Part shown: piece by piece, positions 1-7,914 of the stretch
How positions within the stretch are numbered: the stretch's first letter is position 1
How the letters are laid out: each line of letters begins with the position of its first letter
Source of the DNA: Bacillota bacterium
GTDB taxonomy: Bacteria; Bacillota; Clostridia; Christensenellales; UMGS416
DNA length: 64,000 nucleotides
Assembly: GCA_023398815.1 (NCBI GenBank)
Contig: JAEWRW010000036.1
Coordinates: 1-64,000, forward strand
Direction: 5' to 3'
The notes under the pieces: generated by a model
The model's database searches: none
Told to the model about the DNA's origin: nothing
Seen by the model: the letters and a program-made list of their open reading frames with translations, nothing else
Position numbers and translations under genes: made by a program

Positions 1-193
1 AGCGTGTACCGAGCCCCTGCAGCCGCGAGCGGGTTTATCCCGCCGCGGCACCCCACAGCCAAACCCGTGGCACAACACCCTCCCGCCCGCAGGCGCGTCT
101 CCCTCCGTCAAACCCCGCACGACCAAAGACATATAGAAGCCCCTTGGCGACCTGTGCGCCAAGGGACAAAACTTCACTTGTGCCGAGTTCTCC
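1..193. other. Non-coding segment with two stem-loops
   Basis: I see no gene here. There are two hairpins: GCGGG/CCCGC around a TTTAT loop (29-43, with further GC pairs outside), and CCCTTGGCG/CGCCAAGGG around the loop ACCTGTG (141-165). The same two loop sequences recur with almost the same spacing at 56.96-57.09 kb. Whatever lies upstream of position 1 is outside the window, so this could be the 3' end of a transcript entering from the left. Confidence 0.4.
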
Positions 194-226
194 TGCTCGC
201 GGTGAGCACGAAGCGATCGCCGCGAA
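194..226 (-). repeat. 3'-end hairpin repeat, copy 1
   Basis: On the minus strand this 33-nt element directly follows the stop of the C39-like gene. It folds through TCGCGG/CCGCGA arms. Its reverse complement matches 28 of 33 positions of the element at 4925-4957, which directly follows the stop of the isochorismatase-fold gene. Both copies therefore have the same orientation relative to the gene they follow. Confidence 0.5.
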
Positions 227-1069
227 TTAAGGTTTGGCAATGACCCACTGCATCGTCTGCTGGTCGGTGGGCAGGATGTGGGCGTCAAACCACATGTAGT
301 AGAACCGCGACGCCGAGAAAATGTAGTACCCATCCTGCAGGCTGTCGGTCGCGTCGTAGGGGTCGGCCAGAATGAGTACGTCATCCTCAAAGTTGTCGTC
401 GGTGCCCATGGTGTCGTAGCCGATGATGGCCTGCCAGTGGCCGCCCCAGTCGATCCACTCCACCATCACGGGGGTGTTGTCCTTCAGGTTCTCCGTTACC
501 CACTGGGTGAACACCGCCGGGTCGGCCAGGCTCTCCTGGAAGTCTTTCTGCCCTTCGTCGATGCTGGACTGCACGTTCCAGCCGATCTGGGTGAAGAACG
601 TCACCACACCGGTGGTGGAAGTGCCCCATTCCCCCTGCTCGTTGGCCTCACCGGGGGTTTCGGTGTTGTCGCCGTCCAGGTCCTGGTTGCTGCGCATGAT
701 GTCGGCAATCTCCAGTTCATCCCACTGGGTGTTGCCGTAGTGGTTGAGCACCATCACCGCCGTGGCGTTGCCGCAGGACCACTCAGTCGTCTGCTGGTAG
801 GTCTTGAACTGGGGAAGGAGCGTCAGCGTGTCGGTGGACTTCATGTTATAGACATCAGGATGGGCAAAGTAGGGCGATGTCAGGTGGTCGCCGCAATTCT
901 GGTAGCTTGATGCCCCCGAGCTTTTTGTGTCGTACCCCGTGGGATAGGGGATGGTGTTCTCACCTTTGTACTCGGTCACAACCGGTACGGCGGTGGCGGG
1001 CGCGGCGGTGCAGCCGGCCAGCAGCGCCGCCAGCAGCAGCGCGCAGAGGGGAAGAGCGGTCTTCTTCAT
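227..1069 (-). CDS. C39-like cysteine peptidase lipoprotein
   Basis: A 280-residue predicted lipoprotein. The signal peptide ends in a lipobox (LAGC, Cys20), so it should be anchored outside the membrane. The remainder resembles the peptidase C39-like (C39_2) fold: candidate catalytic Cys99 in EWSCGNATA, His211 in WGGHWQAI and Asp236 in LADPYD, in the papain-like order. The start is set by an AGGAGG about 8 nt upstream of the ATG. It is a single gene, divergent from the sugar operon. Substrate is unknown; processing of secreted proteins or peptides is inference. The catalytic assignment rests on motif spacing only. Confidence 0.8.
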   Translation of the reverse strand: MKKTALPLCALLLAALLAGCTAAPATAVPVVTEYKGENTIPYPTGYDTKSSGASSYQNCGDHLTSPYFAHPDVYNMKSTDTLTLLPQFKTYQQTTEWSCGNATAVMVLNHYGNTQWDELEIADIMRSNQDLDGDNTETPGEANEQGEWGTSTTGVVTFFTQIGWNVQSSIDEGQKDFQESLADPAVFTQWVTENLKDNTPVMVEWIDWGGHWQAIIGYDTMGTDDNFEDDVLILADPYDATDSLQDGYYIFSASRFYYMWFDAHILPTDQQTMQWVIAKP

Positions 1070-1124
1070 GGGTGTTCCTCCTGTTTCAAACGTCGGGCGG
1101 CCCGATCCTTATGACGGGCAACGC

Positions 1125-1147
1125 AAAACCCCGCCTCATGCGGGGTT
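1125..1147 (-). terminator. Minus-strand intrinsic terminator
   Basis: AACCCCGC/GCGGGGTT arms (1127-1134, 1140-1147) around a CTCAT loop. Read on the minus strand they are followed by a T run (complement of 1125-1128). It lies about 60 bp upstream of the C39-like gene, so it would stop antisense transcripts leaving the sugar operon or attenuate the lipoprotein leader. Confidence 0.5.
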
Positions 1148-1289
1148 CGTGGTTGATGCGCCCCGGCATGGATTGGCAGTACGCCCAACGTCATTGCCGG
1201 GGTCCGGACCCGCCGGATGTGCGAATAGAATACAAGAAACTGCATGAAAATGCAACGGAGTTTTTGCGGGTATGGTTAGACAAATCCAC

Positions 1290-1318
1290 TGTACAACGGC
1301 AGCGGTTCCTTGTACAAT
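1290..1318 (+). promoter_or_regulatory. Promoter of the GH88/105 operon
   Basis: TGTACA (1290-1295), 17-bp spacer, TACAAT (1313-1318). The -35 is weak, the -10 strong. The palindromic operator starts at the next base, so a bound repressor would cover the transcription start. Confidence 0.6.
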
Positions 1319-1330
1319 ATGTACGTACAT
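1319..1330 (+). promoter_or_regulatory. Putative GntR operator, copy 1
   Basis: Perfect palindrome ATGTACGTACAT directly downstream of the -10 box. Near-identical palindromes lie at 46502-46513 and 47011-47022, also just downstream of -10 boxes. The last of these sits in front of the GntR-family regulator gene itself, which makes that protein the natural candidate ligand. Confidence 0.65.
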
Positions 1331-1356
1331 TACAACAAAACAGGAGGGGACCAACG

Positions 1357-2310
1357 ATGGGAACCGAACTTATGACGCGCGTGACCAACGCCTTGCTGAG
1401 CATGCAGCGGCAATGCTGGGAGCAAGGGGTGGCAGGGCAAGCCTTGCTCTACTCGGGTCAAGGGGACTGGGCCACGCTCTTTGCCCACGATTCCATTGTG
1501 CGGCAGATTGCCGACGGGCGGCCCGGTATGGTGGAGGCTCAGTTTGCCAGCACCGACCCGGGCTCCCACGCCGAGATTCTGCTGCACGCCGCACGGGTGA
1601 CCGGCGACGAGCGCTATACCCAGGCCGCCGCGCGCCTGGCTGAGTGGCTGCTGATCACCGCGCCGCGGGGCAAGGACGGCACCCTCTACCACAACACCGA
1701 CGCCGGTGAGATGTGGTCGGACAGCCTCTATATGCTGCCGCCGACGCTGGGCGTCTATGGTCACTTTGAAGAAGCGATGCGCCAGATTCGCGGCCTGCGG
1801 CAGCGCCTGTGGCTGGCGGACCGGAAGATGTATGCCCACATCTGGAGCGAGGACCGGGGTGAGTTCCGGCGGAAGGCCTGCTGGGGCGGCGGCAACGGCT
1901 GGGCGGCGGCGGGCTTTGCCCGGCTCATCGGCATGCTGCCGGCGGGCATGGCTGCCGAGCGGGAGGAACTGATTGGCTATCTCAAGGAGGTGCTGGAGGG
2001 GTGCGTTGCCCACCAGCGGCCCGACGGTCTCTTCCACGATGTGGTGGATGACCCGACGACCTTTGTGGAGACGAACCTCGCGCAGATGCTGGCCTTTGCC
2101 ATCTACCACAGCGTGGCCGGCGGCTGGCTGGATAAGAGCTGGCTGCCCGCCGCCCACCGTATGCGGGAAGGTGCCCTGGCCAAGGTGGATGCCCAGGGCT
2201 TTGTGCAGGGGGCCTGCGGCTCGCCGCACTTTGACCGCAGCGGCACCTCCACCGAGGCACAGTCCTTCACTCTGATGATGGAGACGGCAGCCGCGCCCTT
2301 TGTGGGCTGA
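1357..2310 (+). CDS. GH88/GH105-family unsaturated glycuronyl hydrolase-like protein
   Basis: A 317-residue (alpha/alpha)6-barrel-type protein without a signal peptide, so cytoplasmic. The family usually removes unsaturated uronic acids from oligosaccharides made by polysaccharide lyases, by hydrating the double bond. Visible family features are MWSDSLYMLPP (candidate catalytic Asp122) and WGGGNGWAAAG near residue 176. The ATG at 1357 is chosen because AGGAGGGG lies 6 nt upstream and it falls after the promoter; the reading frame is open further upstream but crosses the promoter. First gene of a four-gene operon. The exact substrate cannot be read from sequence. Confidence 0.8.
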   Translation: MGTELMTRVTNALLSMQRQCWEQGVAGQALLYSGQGDWATLFAHDSIVRQIADGRPGMVEAQFASTDPGSHAEILLHAARVTGDERYTQAAARLAEWLLITAPRGKDGTLYHNTDAGEMWSDSLYMLPPTLGVYGHFEEAMRQIRGLRQRLWLADRKMYAHIWSEDRGEFRRKACWGGGNGWAAAGFARLIGMLPAGMAAEREELIGYLKEVLEGCVAHQRPDGLFHDVVDDPTTFVETNLAQMLAFAIYHSVAGGWLDKSWLPAAHRMREGALAKVDAQGFVQGACGSPHFDRSGTSTEAQSFTLMMETAAAPFVG

Positions 2311-2322
2311 GGGAGGACGAAC

Positions 2323-3363
2323 ATGAAGAGCTTTGTGGTGGAACCCGACGGCAGCCTGCACCTGGCCGAGGTGCCGGCACCGGCCATTGACGACGACCAC
2401 GCGCTGGTGCGCATGGAGGCCTGCGGCGTGTGCAACGGCACCGACCTCAAGCTCATCCACCGGCAGTTCAAGGGGTACCACGACTACCCGGCCATCCTGG
2501 GGCACGAGGGTGTGGGTCGGGTGGTGGAGGTCGGACGGAACGTCACGAGCTTCCAGCCCGGCGACCGGGTGCTGCTGCCCTTCCTGGAGGGGATGACCGG
2601 TGGCATCCACTCGGCCTGGGGGGCTTACTCCGAGTATGCGGTGGTGGGGGACTGGCGGGCCCAAGCACTGGCAGGCCGTGGCCCCGGCCTGCCGGGGTAC
2701 AACGAGGGCTACCACGCCCAGCAGATTGTGCCGGAGTCCATCTCCTCGGTGGATGCCACGATGATCGTGACCTTCCGGGAGGTGCTGAGCGCCATCCGCC
2801 GTTTTGGCATGGAGGCCAACGCCAGCGTCGTCGTCTTCGGCGCGGGGCCGGTGGGCCTGTGCTTCATCCGCTTTTGCAAGCTGCTGGGACTGGGGCCCAT
2901 CATCGTCTTTGACCGCAAGGCCGAGAAGCTGGCGGACGCCCGCCGCATGGGGGCCGATGTGGCGCTCGATAGCGGCGAAGTGGACCCGCGGGAGGTGGTG
3001 CGCGGTCTCTGCCCCGATGGCGTGGACTACGTGGTGGACGCCGCCGGGGTCAACGAACTCATCAACCAAGGACTTGAGCTGGTGCGCTACAACGGCAAGG
3101 TCTGCTGCTACGGCATCTCGCCGGAGCTTACGACCCAGCTCGATTGGAGTCGTGCGCCCTACAACTGGACGCTGCAGTTTGTGCAGTGGCCCTCCAAGTT
3201 GGAGGAATCCCAGGCCCATGGGCAGGTGCTCAACTGGATGGAGATGGGGGTGCTGAACCCCGCCGACTTCATCTCGGATGTTGTGCCCTTCGCCAACATC
3301 CTAGATGCCTTCCGCCTGGTGGAGGAACGCAAAGCCAAGAAGAAGATCGTCATCGAGTTTTGA
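2323..3363 (+). CDS. Medium-chain zinc-type alcohol/polyol dehydrogenase
   Basis: A 346-residue MDR-family NAD(P)-dependent dehydrogenase, probably oxidising a sugar alcohol or sugar. The N-terminal catalytic domain has ACGVCNGTDLKL (zinc ligand Cys), LGHEGVGRVVEVG (GHE motif) and GDRVLLP. The Rossmann motif VVVFGAGPVGLC follows near residue 168. The four-cysteine structural zinc loop expected soon after GDRV is absent; that stretch has no cysteines. Starts 12 bp after the GH88/105 gene, behind a GGGAGGA. Role in the operon: an oxidation step feeding the lactonase, by inference. Confidence 0.82.
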   Translation: MKSFVVEPDGSLHLAEVPAPAIDDDHALVRMEACGVCNGTDLKLIHRQFKGYHDYPAILGHEGVGRVVEVGRNVTSFQPGDRVLLPFLEGMTGGIHSAWGAYSEYAVVGDWRAQALAGRGPGLPGYNEGYHAQQIVPESISSVDATMIVTFREVLSAIRRFGMEANASVVVFGAGPVGLCFIRFCKLLGLGPIIVFDRKAEKLADARRMGADVALDSGEVDPREVVRGLCPDGVDYVVDAAGVNELINQGLELVRYNGKVCCYGISPELTTQLDWSRAPYNWTLQFVQWPSKLEESQAHGQVLNWMEMGVLNPADFISDVVPFANILDAFRLVEERKAKKKIVIEF

Positions 3364-3377
3364 GAGGAGGAACCCCC

Positions 3378-4361
3378 ATGCAGGAATCGAAGCTCTTTGC
3401 CCTGCTGCCGGACTATGTGAACACCCCCGATGGCATGGCCGTGGACCGGGAGGGAAACCTGATCCTGGCTTGCCCCAACTACGCCGACCCGACCTCGCCC
3501 GGCTGCATCCTGAAGATTGACCGCCAGCGGAACATCCGCAAGTGGGTCGATGTGCCGCTGCACCCCACAACCGGCCACGCCCACCCCATGGGCATTGCCT
3601 TCGGGCCAGATGGCGACCTCTACGTGGTGGACAACCAGGGCTGGTCCGGCGCAACCGAGCTGCAGTTTCAGGGCCGCATTCTGCGGCTGCACATCGTGGG
3701 GGATAAGCTCGTGAAAACGACCGTCGTGGCCCACGGCATGGAGCACCCCAACGGCCTGCGGGTGCGCGATGGGTACGTCTACGTCACCCAGAGCAGCTTC
3801 GTGCGGGTGCAGCACCCATCGGGCAAGCTGGTGAGCGGCGTCTACCGCTTCGCACTGGACGACGAGAACATCGCCGTGACAAACACCCTGGACGACCCGA
3901 GCCTGCTCACGACCTTCGTCACCCAGAACCCAGTGTGCCAGTACGGCGCCGACGGCATCGAGTTTGACGAGGCCGGCAACCTCTACGTGGGCAACTTTGG
4001 CGATGGGGCGGTGTACCGCGTCACCTTCCACACCGATGGGTCGGTGAAGGAAAACAAGGTTTGGGCCCAGAACCCCGCCGAACTCAAGTCCACCGACGGC
4101 ATCGTGCGAGATGCCCAGGGCAACTTCTACGTGGCGGACTTCTCGGCCAATGCCATCGCCAAGATCACGCCGGACGGCGTGGTGACGCGCATGGCCCAGA
4201 GCCCTGACACCGACGGCCTGCACGGCGAGCTCGATCAACCCGGTGAGCCCTGCGTGTGGGAAGGGAAACTCATCGTCTCCTGCTTCGACCTGGTGACCGA
4301 CGACGACAAGGTCAACACCGCCCACGAGATGCCCGCCACCCTGGCCGAGCTGGAACTGTAG
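3378..4361 (+). CDS. SMP-30/gluconolactonase-family protein
   Basis: A 327-residue six-bladed beta-propeller of the SMP-30/regucalcin/gluconolactonase family. These metal-dependent enzymes hydrolyse sugar lactones. Repeated propeller-strand signatures are visible (GMAVDREGNLILA, PMGIAFGPDGDLYVVDN, GADGIEFDEAGNLYVGNFGDG, DGIVRDAQGNFYVAD). The ATG at 3378 has GAGGAGGA 5-7 nt upstream, 14 bp after the dehydrogenase stop. Following a sugar dehydrogenase, hydrolysis of the resulting aldonolactone is the simplest reading. No signal peptide. Confidence 0.8.
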   Translation: MQESKLFALLPDYVNTPDGMAVDREGNLILACPNYADPTSPGCILKIDRQRNIRKWVDVPLHPTTGHAHPMGIAFGPDGDLYVVDNQGWSGATELQFQGRILRLHIVGDKLVKTTVVAHGMEHPNGLRVRDGYVYVTQSSFVRVQHPSGKLVSGVYRFALDDENIAVTNTLDDPSLLTTFVTQNPVCQYGADGIEFDEAGNLYVGNFGDGAVYRVTFHTDGSVKENKVWAQNPAELKSTDGIVRDAQGNFYVADFSANAIAKITPDGVVTRMAQSPDTDGLHGELDQPGEPCVWEGKLIVSCFDLVTDDDKVNTAHEMPATLAELEL

Positions 4362-4394
4362 ACCGTCGCAACCGGCGAGAGAAAGGGGATTGCC

Positions 4395-4919
4395 ATGAGC
4401 ACCGCTTTGATCGTCATTGACGTGCAGGAGGGTCTGCTGGCGGACCCGAATGACCCCATCTGGCAGACGGAGGAATTCCTGGAGAACGTGACTGGGCTCA
4501 TTGCCCGGGCACGGCAAGAGGGTGCGCCGGTCGTCTATGTGCAGCACGAGGAGCCCGACGGGCCCCTGGCCGCCGGGGAGCCGGGTTTTGCCATCCATGA
4601 AGCCGTGCGGCCCCAGCCCGGTGATCCGGTCGTGGTGAAGCGTACGCCCAGCGCCTTCCACCAGACCAACCTCGCCGAGGTGCTGGCAGGCCTGGGGGCG
4701 AAACGGCTGGTGCTCTGCGGCCTGCAGACCGACTTCTGCGTGGACACCACCGCCCGCCACGGCAGCCTGCTGGGGTATGAGATGGTGGTGGCTCAGGGTG
4801 CCCACAGCACCTTTGACCTGCCGTTCGTCACGGCCGAGCAGATTATCCGCCACCACGAAATGGTCTGGCGCAGCTGGTTTGCCAAGGTACAGCCAATTGA
4901 CAGCGTCAGCTTCTGCTGA
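4395..4919 (+). CDS. Isochorismatase-fold cysteine hydrolase
   Basis: A 174-residue member of the isochorismatase/nicotinamidase superfamily. The Asp-Lys-Cys triad is readable: Asp in ALIVIDVQEGLL, Lys in VVVKRTPSAF, nucleophilic Cys in LQTDFCVDTTARHG. Members hydrolyse amides or vinyl ethers (nicotinamide, isochorismate, N-carbamoyl compounds), so the substrate is open. Last gene of the putative GntR-controlled operon, 33 bp after the lactonase, with GAGAAAGGGG before its ATG. Its place beside sugar enzymes is unusual. Confidence 0.78.
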   Translation: MSTALIVIDVQEGLLADPNDPIWQTEEFLENVTGLIARARQEGAPVVYVQHEEPDGPLAAGEPGFAIHEAVRPQPGDPVVVKRTPSAFHQTNLAEVLAGLGAKRLVLCGLQTDFCVDTTARHGSLLGYEMVVAQGAHSTFDLPFVTAEQIIRHHEMVWRSWFAKVQPIDSVSFC

Positions 4920-4924
4920 CGCTG

Positions 4925-4957
4925 TTCGCGGCGATCACTTCGCGCTCGCCGCGAGTG
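4925..4957 (+). repeat. 3'-end hairpin repeat, copy 2
   Basis: Directly follows the stop of the isochorismatase-fold gene. It matches the reverse complement of 194-226 at 28 of 33 positions and folds through TCGCGGCGA/TCGCCGCGA. It lies about 30 bp before the intrinsic terminator, so it is not the terminator itself. Confidence 0.5.
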
Positions 4958-4984
4958 GGTAGCGCTCGTCATGCATATGGTTTT

Positions 4985-5019
4985 GCCCGCCACCGCGCAT
5001 GTCGCTGGCGGGCTTTTTT
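4985..5019 (+). terminator. Intrinsic terminator of the sugar operon
   Basis: GCCCGCCA (4985-4992) pairs with TGGCGGGC (5006-5013) and is followed by six T. It closes the four-gene operon that starts at 1357. Confidence 0.8.
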
Positions 5020-5219
5020 ATTGCCATGATCGTGTTGGGTTTTACGGGGGAGACGCGCCTCTGGGCGACAGTGAGGATGTGTGCCACAGGCAGGCTGTTT
5101 CGTGCCGCCGCCGAATGAATCGGCCGGCGGCTGCGAGTGTAGGCTCTCGCACTCTGCGGGAGTCATAATGGGGTTCAAGGGGACAAGTCCCCTTGGGTGT
5201 TTTCCCCATCGTTTCGCCC
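5020..5219. other. Intergenic region with stem-loops, no gene seen
   Basis: Lies between the operon terminator and the 3' end of the MATE gene. It contains GCCGCC/GGCGGC arms near 5108-5132, and a near-perfect inverted repeat CAAGGGGAC-AA-GTCCCCTTG (5177-5196) nested inside ATGGGG/CCCCAT arms. The latter is probably the 3' stem-loop of the MATE transcript, although the minus strand lacks a clean T run after it. Confidence 0.4.
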
Positions 5220-6626
5220 TCACCCCTCGGCTTCGACGGGTTCCTCCCGGGGCGGCAGGGCATTGCGGAACCAGCGGCTGCCCCGCAGGCGAATGGCATA
5301 GAGGATGCCGCGCACCACCCAGTCGATGCACATCGCCAGCCAAATGCCCACGGCCCCCATGTGGAACACGATGCCCAGCAGATACCCGAACAACACCCGG
5401 AACACCCACATGCCAATGAAGGAGGTGACCAGGGAGTATTTGGTGTCGCCCGCACCCTTGAGCCCCGCTGACAGTACGAAGGAGAACGACCAGGACGTGG
5501 GCATGAAGACGACACTGCAGATAAGCATGCGGAAAATGATGGCCGAAACCTCCGCGTTGGTGGTGAAGAGCCCGATGAGCGGATGGGCGAAAGCCAGAAT
5601 CAACAGGTTCATGGCCAGCAGCCCCAGGCAGGACAGGGTGTTGACGTACCACAGCCGCTGCCGGGCATCGTGATACTCCCCGCGCCCCACGCACTGGCCC
5701 ACGATGGGCATCGCCGCGATGGAAAAGGCGTTGCCCGGCAGGCTGGCAAAAATAAAGATGGCGTTGCCGATGACCGTGGCCGTGGCGTGCTGGGTGCCGC
5801 TGGCCACTACGATGACCTGGGTGATGAGCTTGCCCACCTGGAAGAGCACGTTCTCTGCTGTCACCGGGATGCCGATGGCAAAGAGCTCCCGCTGCATGGC
5901 CGGGTGGAAGCGGAACCCCCGCAGGGTCATGTGCACGCTGCGCTGGCCTTTCAGCAGCACATAGAGCACGGCGACCGCCCCCACTGAGCGAGAGAGGAGC
6001 AGCGCCCACGCCGCCCCGGCGATGCCAAGGCCGGGAATGGCCAGCCCGCCCCACTGCACACCATAGATGAGCACCCAGGAAAGCACCGTGTTGAGCACGC
6101 CCATAAAGACCGTGATGACCATGGGCGTTCGCATGTCACCTGCGCCGCGCAGCACCCCGCAGCCCACCGTCACGATGGCCAGCACGGGGTAGGAGTAGAG
6201 GCTGGGATAGAGGTACTGGGCGATGCCCGTGGTGATGTCGGCCGACTGCTTGCCATAGAGCAGGCCCATGAGCGGCATGCCGCCGAAGGTGAGCAGCGCC
6301 ACCAGCGCCACCGAGATGAGCGTGGCCGTCACCATGGACTGGCGGGCGGCCTCGTTGGCCACATGGCCTTCGCCCCGGCCGGTGTGCTGGGCCACCACCA
6401 CAGTGACCCCCGCGCCCAGCGACGTGAAGAACAGCACAAACAGGGTGTGGACCGCATCCACCATGCCGATGGGGGCCGCCGCGTATTCGCTCAGGCGGCT
6501 GGCCAGCATCATGCCCACCATGCCCATGGAGGAGATCAGCGCCTGCTCCACCAGCACCGGCACGGTCATGCGCACCACATCGGCGCGCACCTCGTGGGGC
6601 ATGCGCAAGAAGGCGGGAACTTTCAT
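5220..6626 (-). CDS. MATE-family multidrug/metabolite efflux transporter
   Basis: A 468-residue polytopic membrane protein with about 12 hydrophobic segments in two homologous halves, typical of Na+- or H+-driven MATE antiporters. N-terminal features include TVPVLVEQALISSMGMVGMMLASRLSEYAAAPIGMVD, and the second half opens with LFAIGIPVTAENVLFQVG. A GTG lies 6 nt further upstream, but the AAAAGGAG fits the ATG at 6626 (5-nt spacing) and would overlap the GTG. Single gene. Substrate not predictable. Confidence 0.88.
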   Translation of the reverse strand: MKVPAFLRMPHEVRADVVRMTVPVLVEQALISSMGMVGMMLASRLSEYAAAPIGMVDAVHTLFVLFFTSLGAGVTVVVAQHTGRGEGHVANEAARQSMVTATLISVALVALLTFGGMPLMGLLYGKQSADITTGIAQYLYPSLYSYPVLAIVTVGCGVLRGAGDMRTPMVITVFMGVLNTVLSWVLIYGVQWGGLAIPGLGIAGAAWALLLSRSVGAVAVLYVLLKGQRSVHMTLRGFRFHPAMQRELFAIGIPVTAENVLFQVGKLITQVIVVASGTQHATATVIGNAIFIFASLPGNAFSIAAMPIVGQCVGRGEYHDARQRLWYVNTLSCLGLLAMNLLILAFAHPLIGLFTTNAEVSAIIFRMLICSVVFMPTSWSFSFVLSAGLKGAGDTKYSLVTSFIGMWVFRVLFGYLLGIVFHMGAVGIWLAMCIDWVVRGILYAIRLRGSRWFRNALPPREEPVEAEG

Positions 6627-6856
6627 GGACACTCCTTTTCATAGGCAAAGAATGCCGCTATCATAACACATTTGCGGCGGCAATGCCCTTGCCATCGATA
6701 AAACGATGATGGGGCACGCCGATGATGCCCACCCAACCTGTGGCGAACGTCGCTTTGGCCAGCCAATTTGAATTCCGACTAATTCCGTTGGAAAACTGCA
6801 TAAAAAGACAGCCCGGAATTTGGATGCATCCCGCGGCGCAGAAATGGAAAAAGCAC

Positions 6857-6884
6857 TTGAAAAGCGGTGTGAACCCGGTATAAT
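6857..6884 (+). promoter_or_regulatory. Promoter of the ctsR operon
   Basis: TTGAAA (6857-6862), 16-bp spacer, TATAAT (6879-6884). The CtsR box begins 8 bp downstream. Confidence 0.8.
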
Positions 6885-6892
6885 GATATCAA

Positions 6893-6909
6893 GGTCAAAG
6901 AAGGTCAAA
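6893..6909 (+). promoter_or_regulatory. CtsR operator
   Basis: Direct heptad repeat GGTCAAA-GAA-GGTCAAA, the established CtsR recognition sequence. It overlaps the expected transcription start and merges into the Shine-Dalgarno AGGTG of ctsR, so CtsR should autorepress the whole operon. Confidence 0.92.
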
Positions 6910-6922
6910 GAGGTGTGGCTCC

Positions 6923-7387
6923 ATGTTGTCCGACAACATTGAATCGTTCATCAAATCCTTGTTTGAGGACATGCAGCAAATTGAACTGCGGCGCAATGAG
7001 CTGGCGGAGTATTTCCGCTGCGCGCCTTCGCAGATCAACTATGTGCTGGCCACCCGTTTCTCGGTGGACAAGGGCTACATCATCGAAAGCCGCCGAGGCG
7101 GCGGGGGGTTCATCCGCATCGTGCGGCTGGATGGTGACAACGACGATTATCTGCTGCGCCTGACAACCCAGGGAATGGGCGAGGAGGTCACTCAGACCGA
7201 CGGTCGGCGTATCATAGAATGTTTGAGTGAGAAGGGCGTGTTAAAGCCCAGGGAGGCCCTTCTCATGCTGGCGGCCATCGACCCCAAGGCCATCGCCGCG
7301 CCGATGGCCATACAGGACAAACTGCGCGCGGGTATCTTACGCAGCATGATCTACGCGCTGATGCGCGGGGAGGAGGAACGGCCATGA
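6923..7387 (+). CDS. ctsR: Transcriptional repressor CtsR
   Basis: A 154-residue class III stress-gene repressor. It has an N-terminal winged helix with the glycine-rich wing SRRGGGGFIRI, then the dimerisation and tetramerisation region. CtsR represses clp genes until heat inactivates it and McsB/ClpC remove it. The CtsR box just upstream supports the call. First gene of ctsR-mcsA-mcsB-clpC; its stop overlaps the mcsA start by 4 nt (ATGA), implying translational coupling. Confidence 0.96.
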   Translation: MLSDNIESFIKSLFEDMQQIELRRNELAEYFRCAPSQINYVLATRFSVDKGYIIESRRGGGGFIRIVRLDGDNDDYLLRLTTQGMGEEVTQTDGRRIIECLSEKGVLKPREALLMLAAIDPKAIAAPMAIQDKLRAGILRSMIYALMRGEEERP

Positions 7388-7914
7388 TGTGCGACCACTG
7401 CGGCCAACGGGAGGCCACCATCTATCTCACCAAGGTCGTCAACGGCGAGCGCAACGAGCTGCACCTGTGCAAGCAATGTGCCGAACACGGGGATTCGGAG
7501 TTTTTCAAGGATATGTCACTGGTGAGCATCCTCGCTAACCTGGCCGGGGGGCACCAGCGCGCCCAGCGGGCCGAGACCGTGCCGCCCTGCCCAAACTGTG
7601 GGTTTGACCTGGATCGCGTGCGCCGGGAGGGGAAGGTTGGCTGTGAAGACTGCTACCGGCACTTTGCCGCCGAGCTCACCCCGATGCTGCGCAAAATCCA
7701 TGGCAGCCTGCAGCATACCGGTCATCGCCCCCCCACGGAGGAGGAGCGGGAGGCCCCGGCCCCCCAGGCAGCACCGGACACCGCGCCCGACCCGCTGGAG
7801 ACTCTGCGCCGCCAGCTGCGGGCAGCCATACAAAGCGAGGAATACGAACGGGCCGCCGTGCTGCGCGATGAGATTCGCGCGCTGGAGCCCACCGAAGGGG
7901 GCGGCGTAAAATGA
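7384..7914 (+). CDS. mcsA: McsA, zinc-binding activator of protein-arginine kinase
   Basis: A 176-residue protein with four CXXC-type pairs (CDHC, CKQC, CPNC, CEDC) forming two zinc sites in the N-terminal half, and a C-terminal UVR motif (LRRQLRAAIQSEEYERAAVLRDEI). In the family McsA stimulates the arginine kinase McsB and modulates CtsR. It overlaps ctsR and mcsB by 4 nt each, so the three are translationally coupled. Confidence 0.94.
   Translation: MMCDHCGQREATIYLTKVVNGERNELHLCKQCAEHGDSEFFKDMSLVSILANLAGGHQRAQRAETVPPCPNCGFDLDRVRREGKVGCEDCYRHFAAELTPMLRKIHGSLQHTGHRPPTEEEREAPAPQAAPDTAPDPLETLRRQLRAAIQSEEYERAAVLRDEIRALEPTEGGGVK

Noticed and set aside
1330..3219. Very long minus-strand ORF (629 codons) antisense to the GH88/105 and dehydrogenase genes
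   Set aside because: High GC makes stop codons rare on the antisense strand. The translation is His/Gly/Val-rich without motifs, while the plus-strand genes have clear families and RBSs. Similar shadows lie opposite the SMP-30 gene, clpC, smc, prfC and pyrC.
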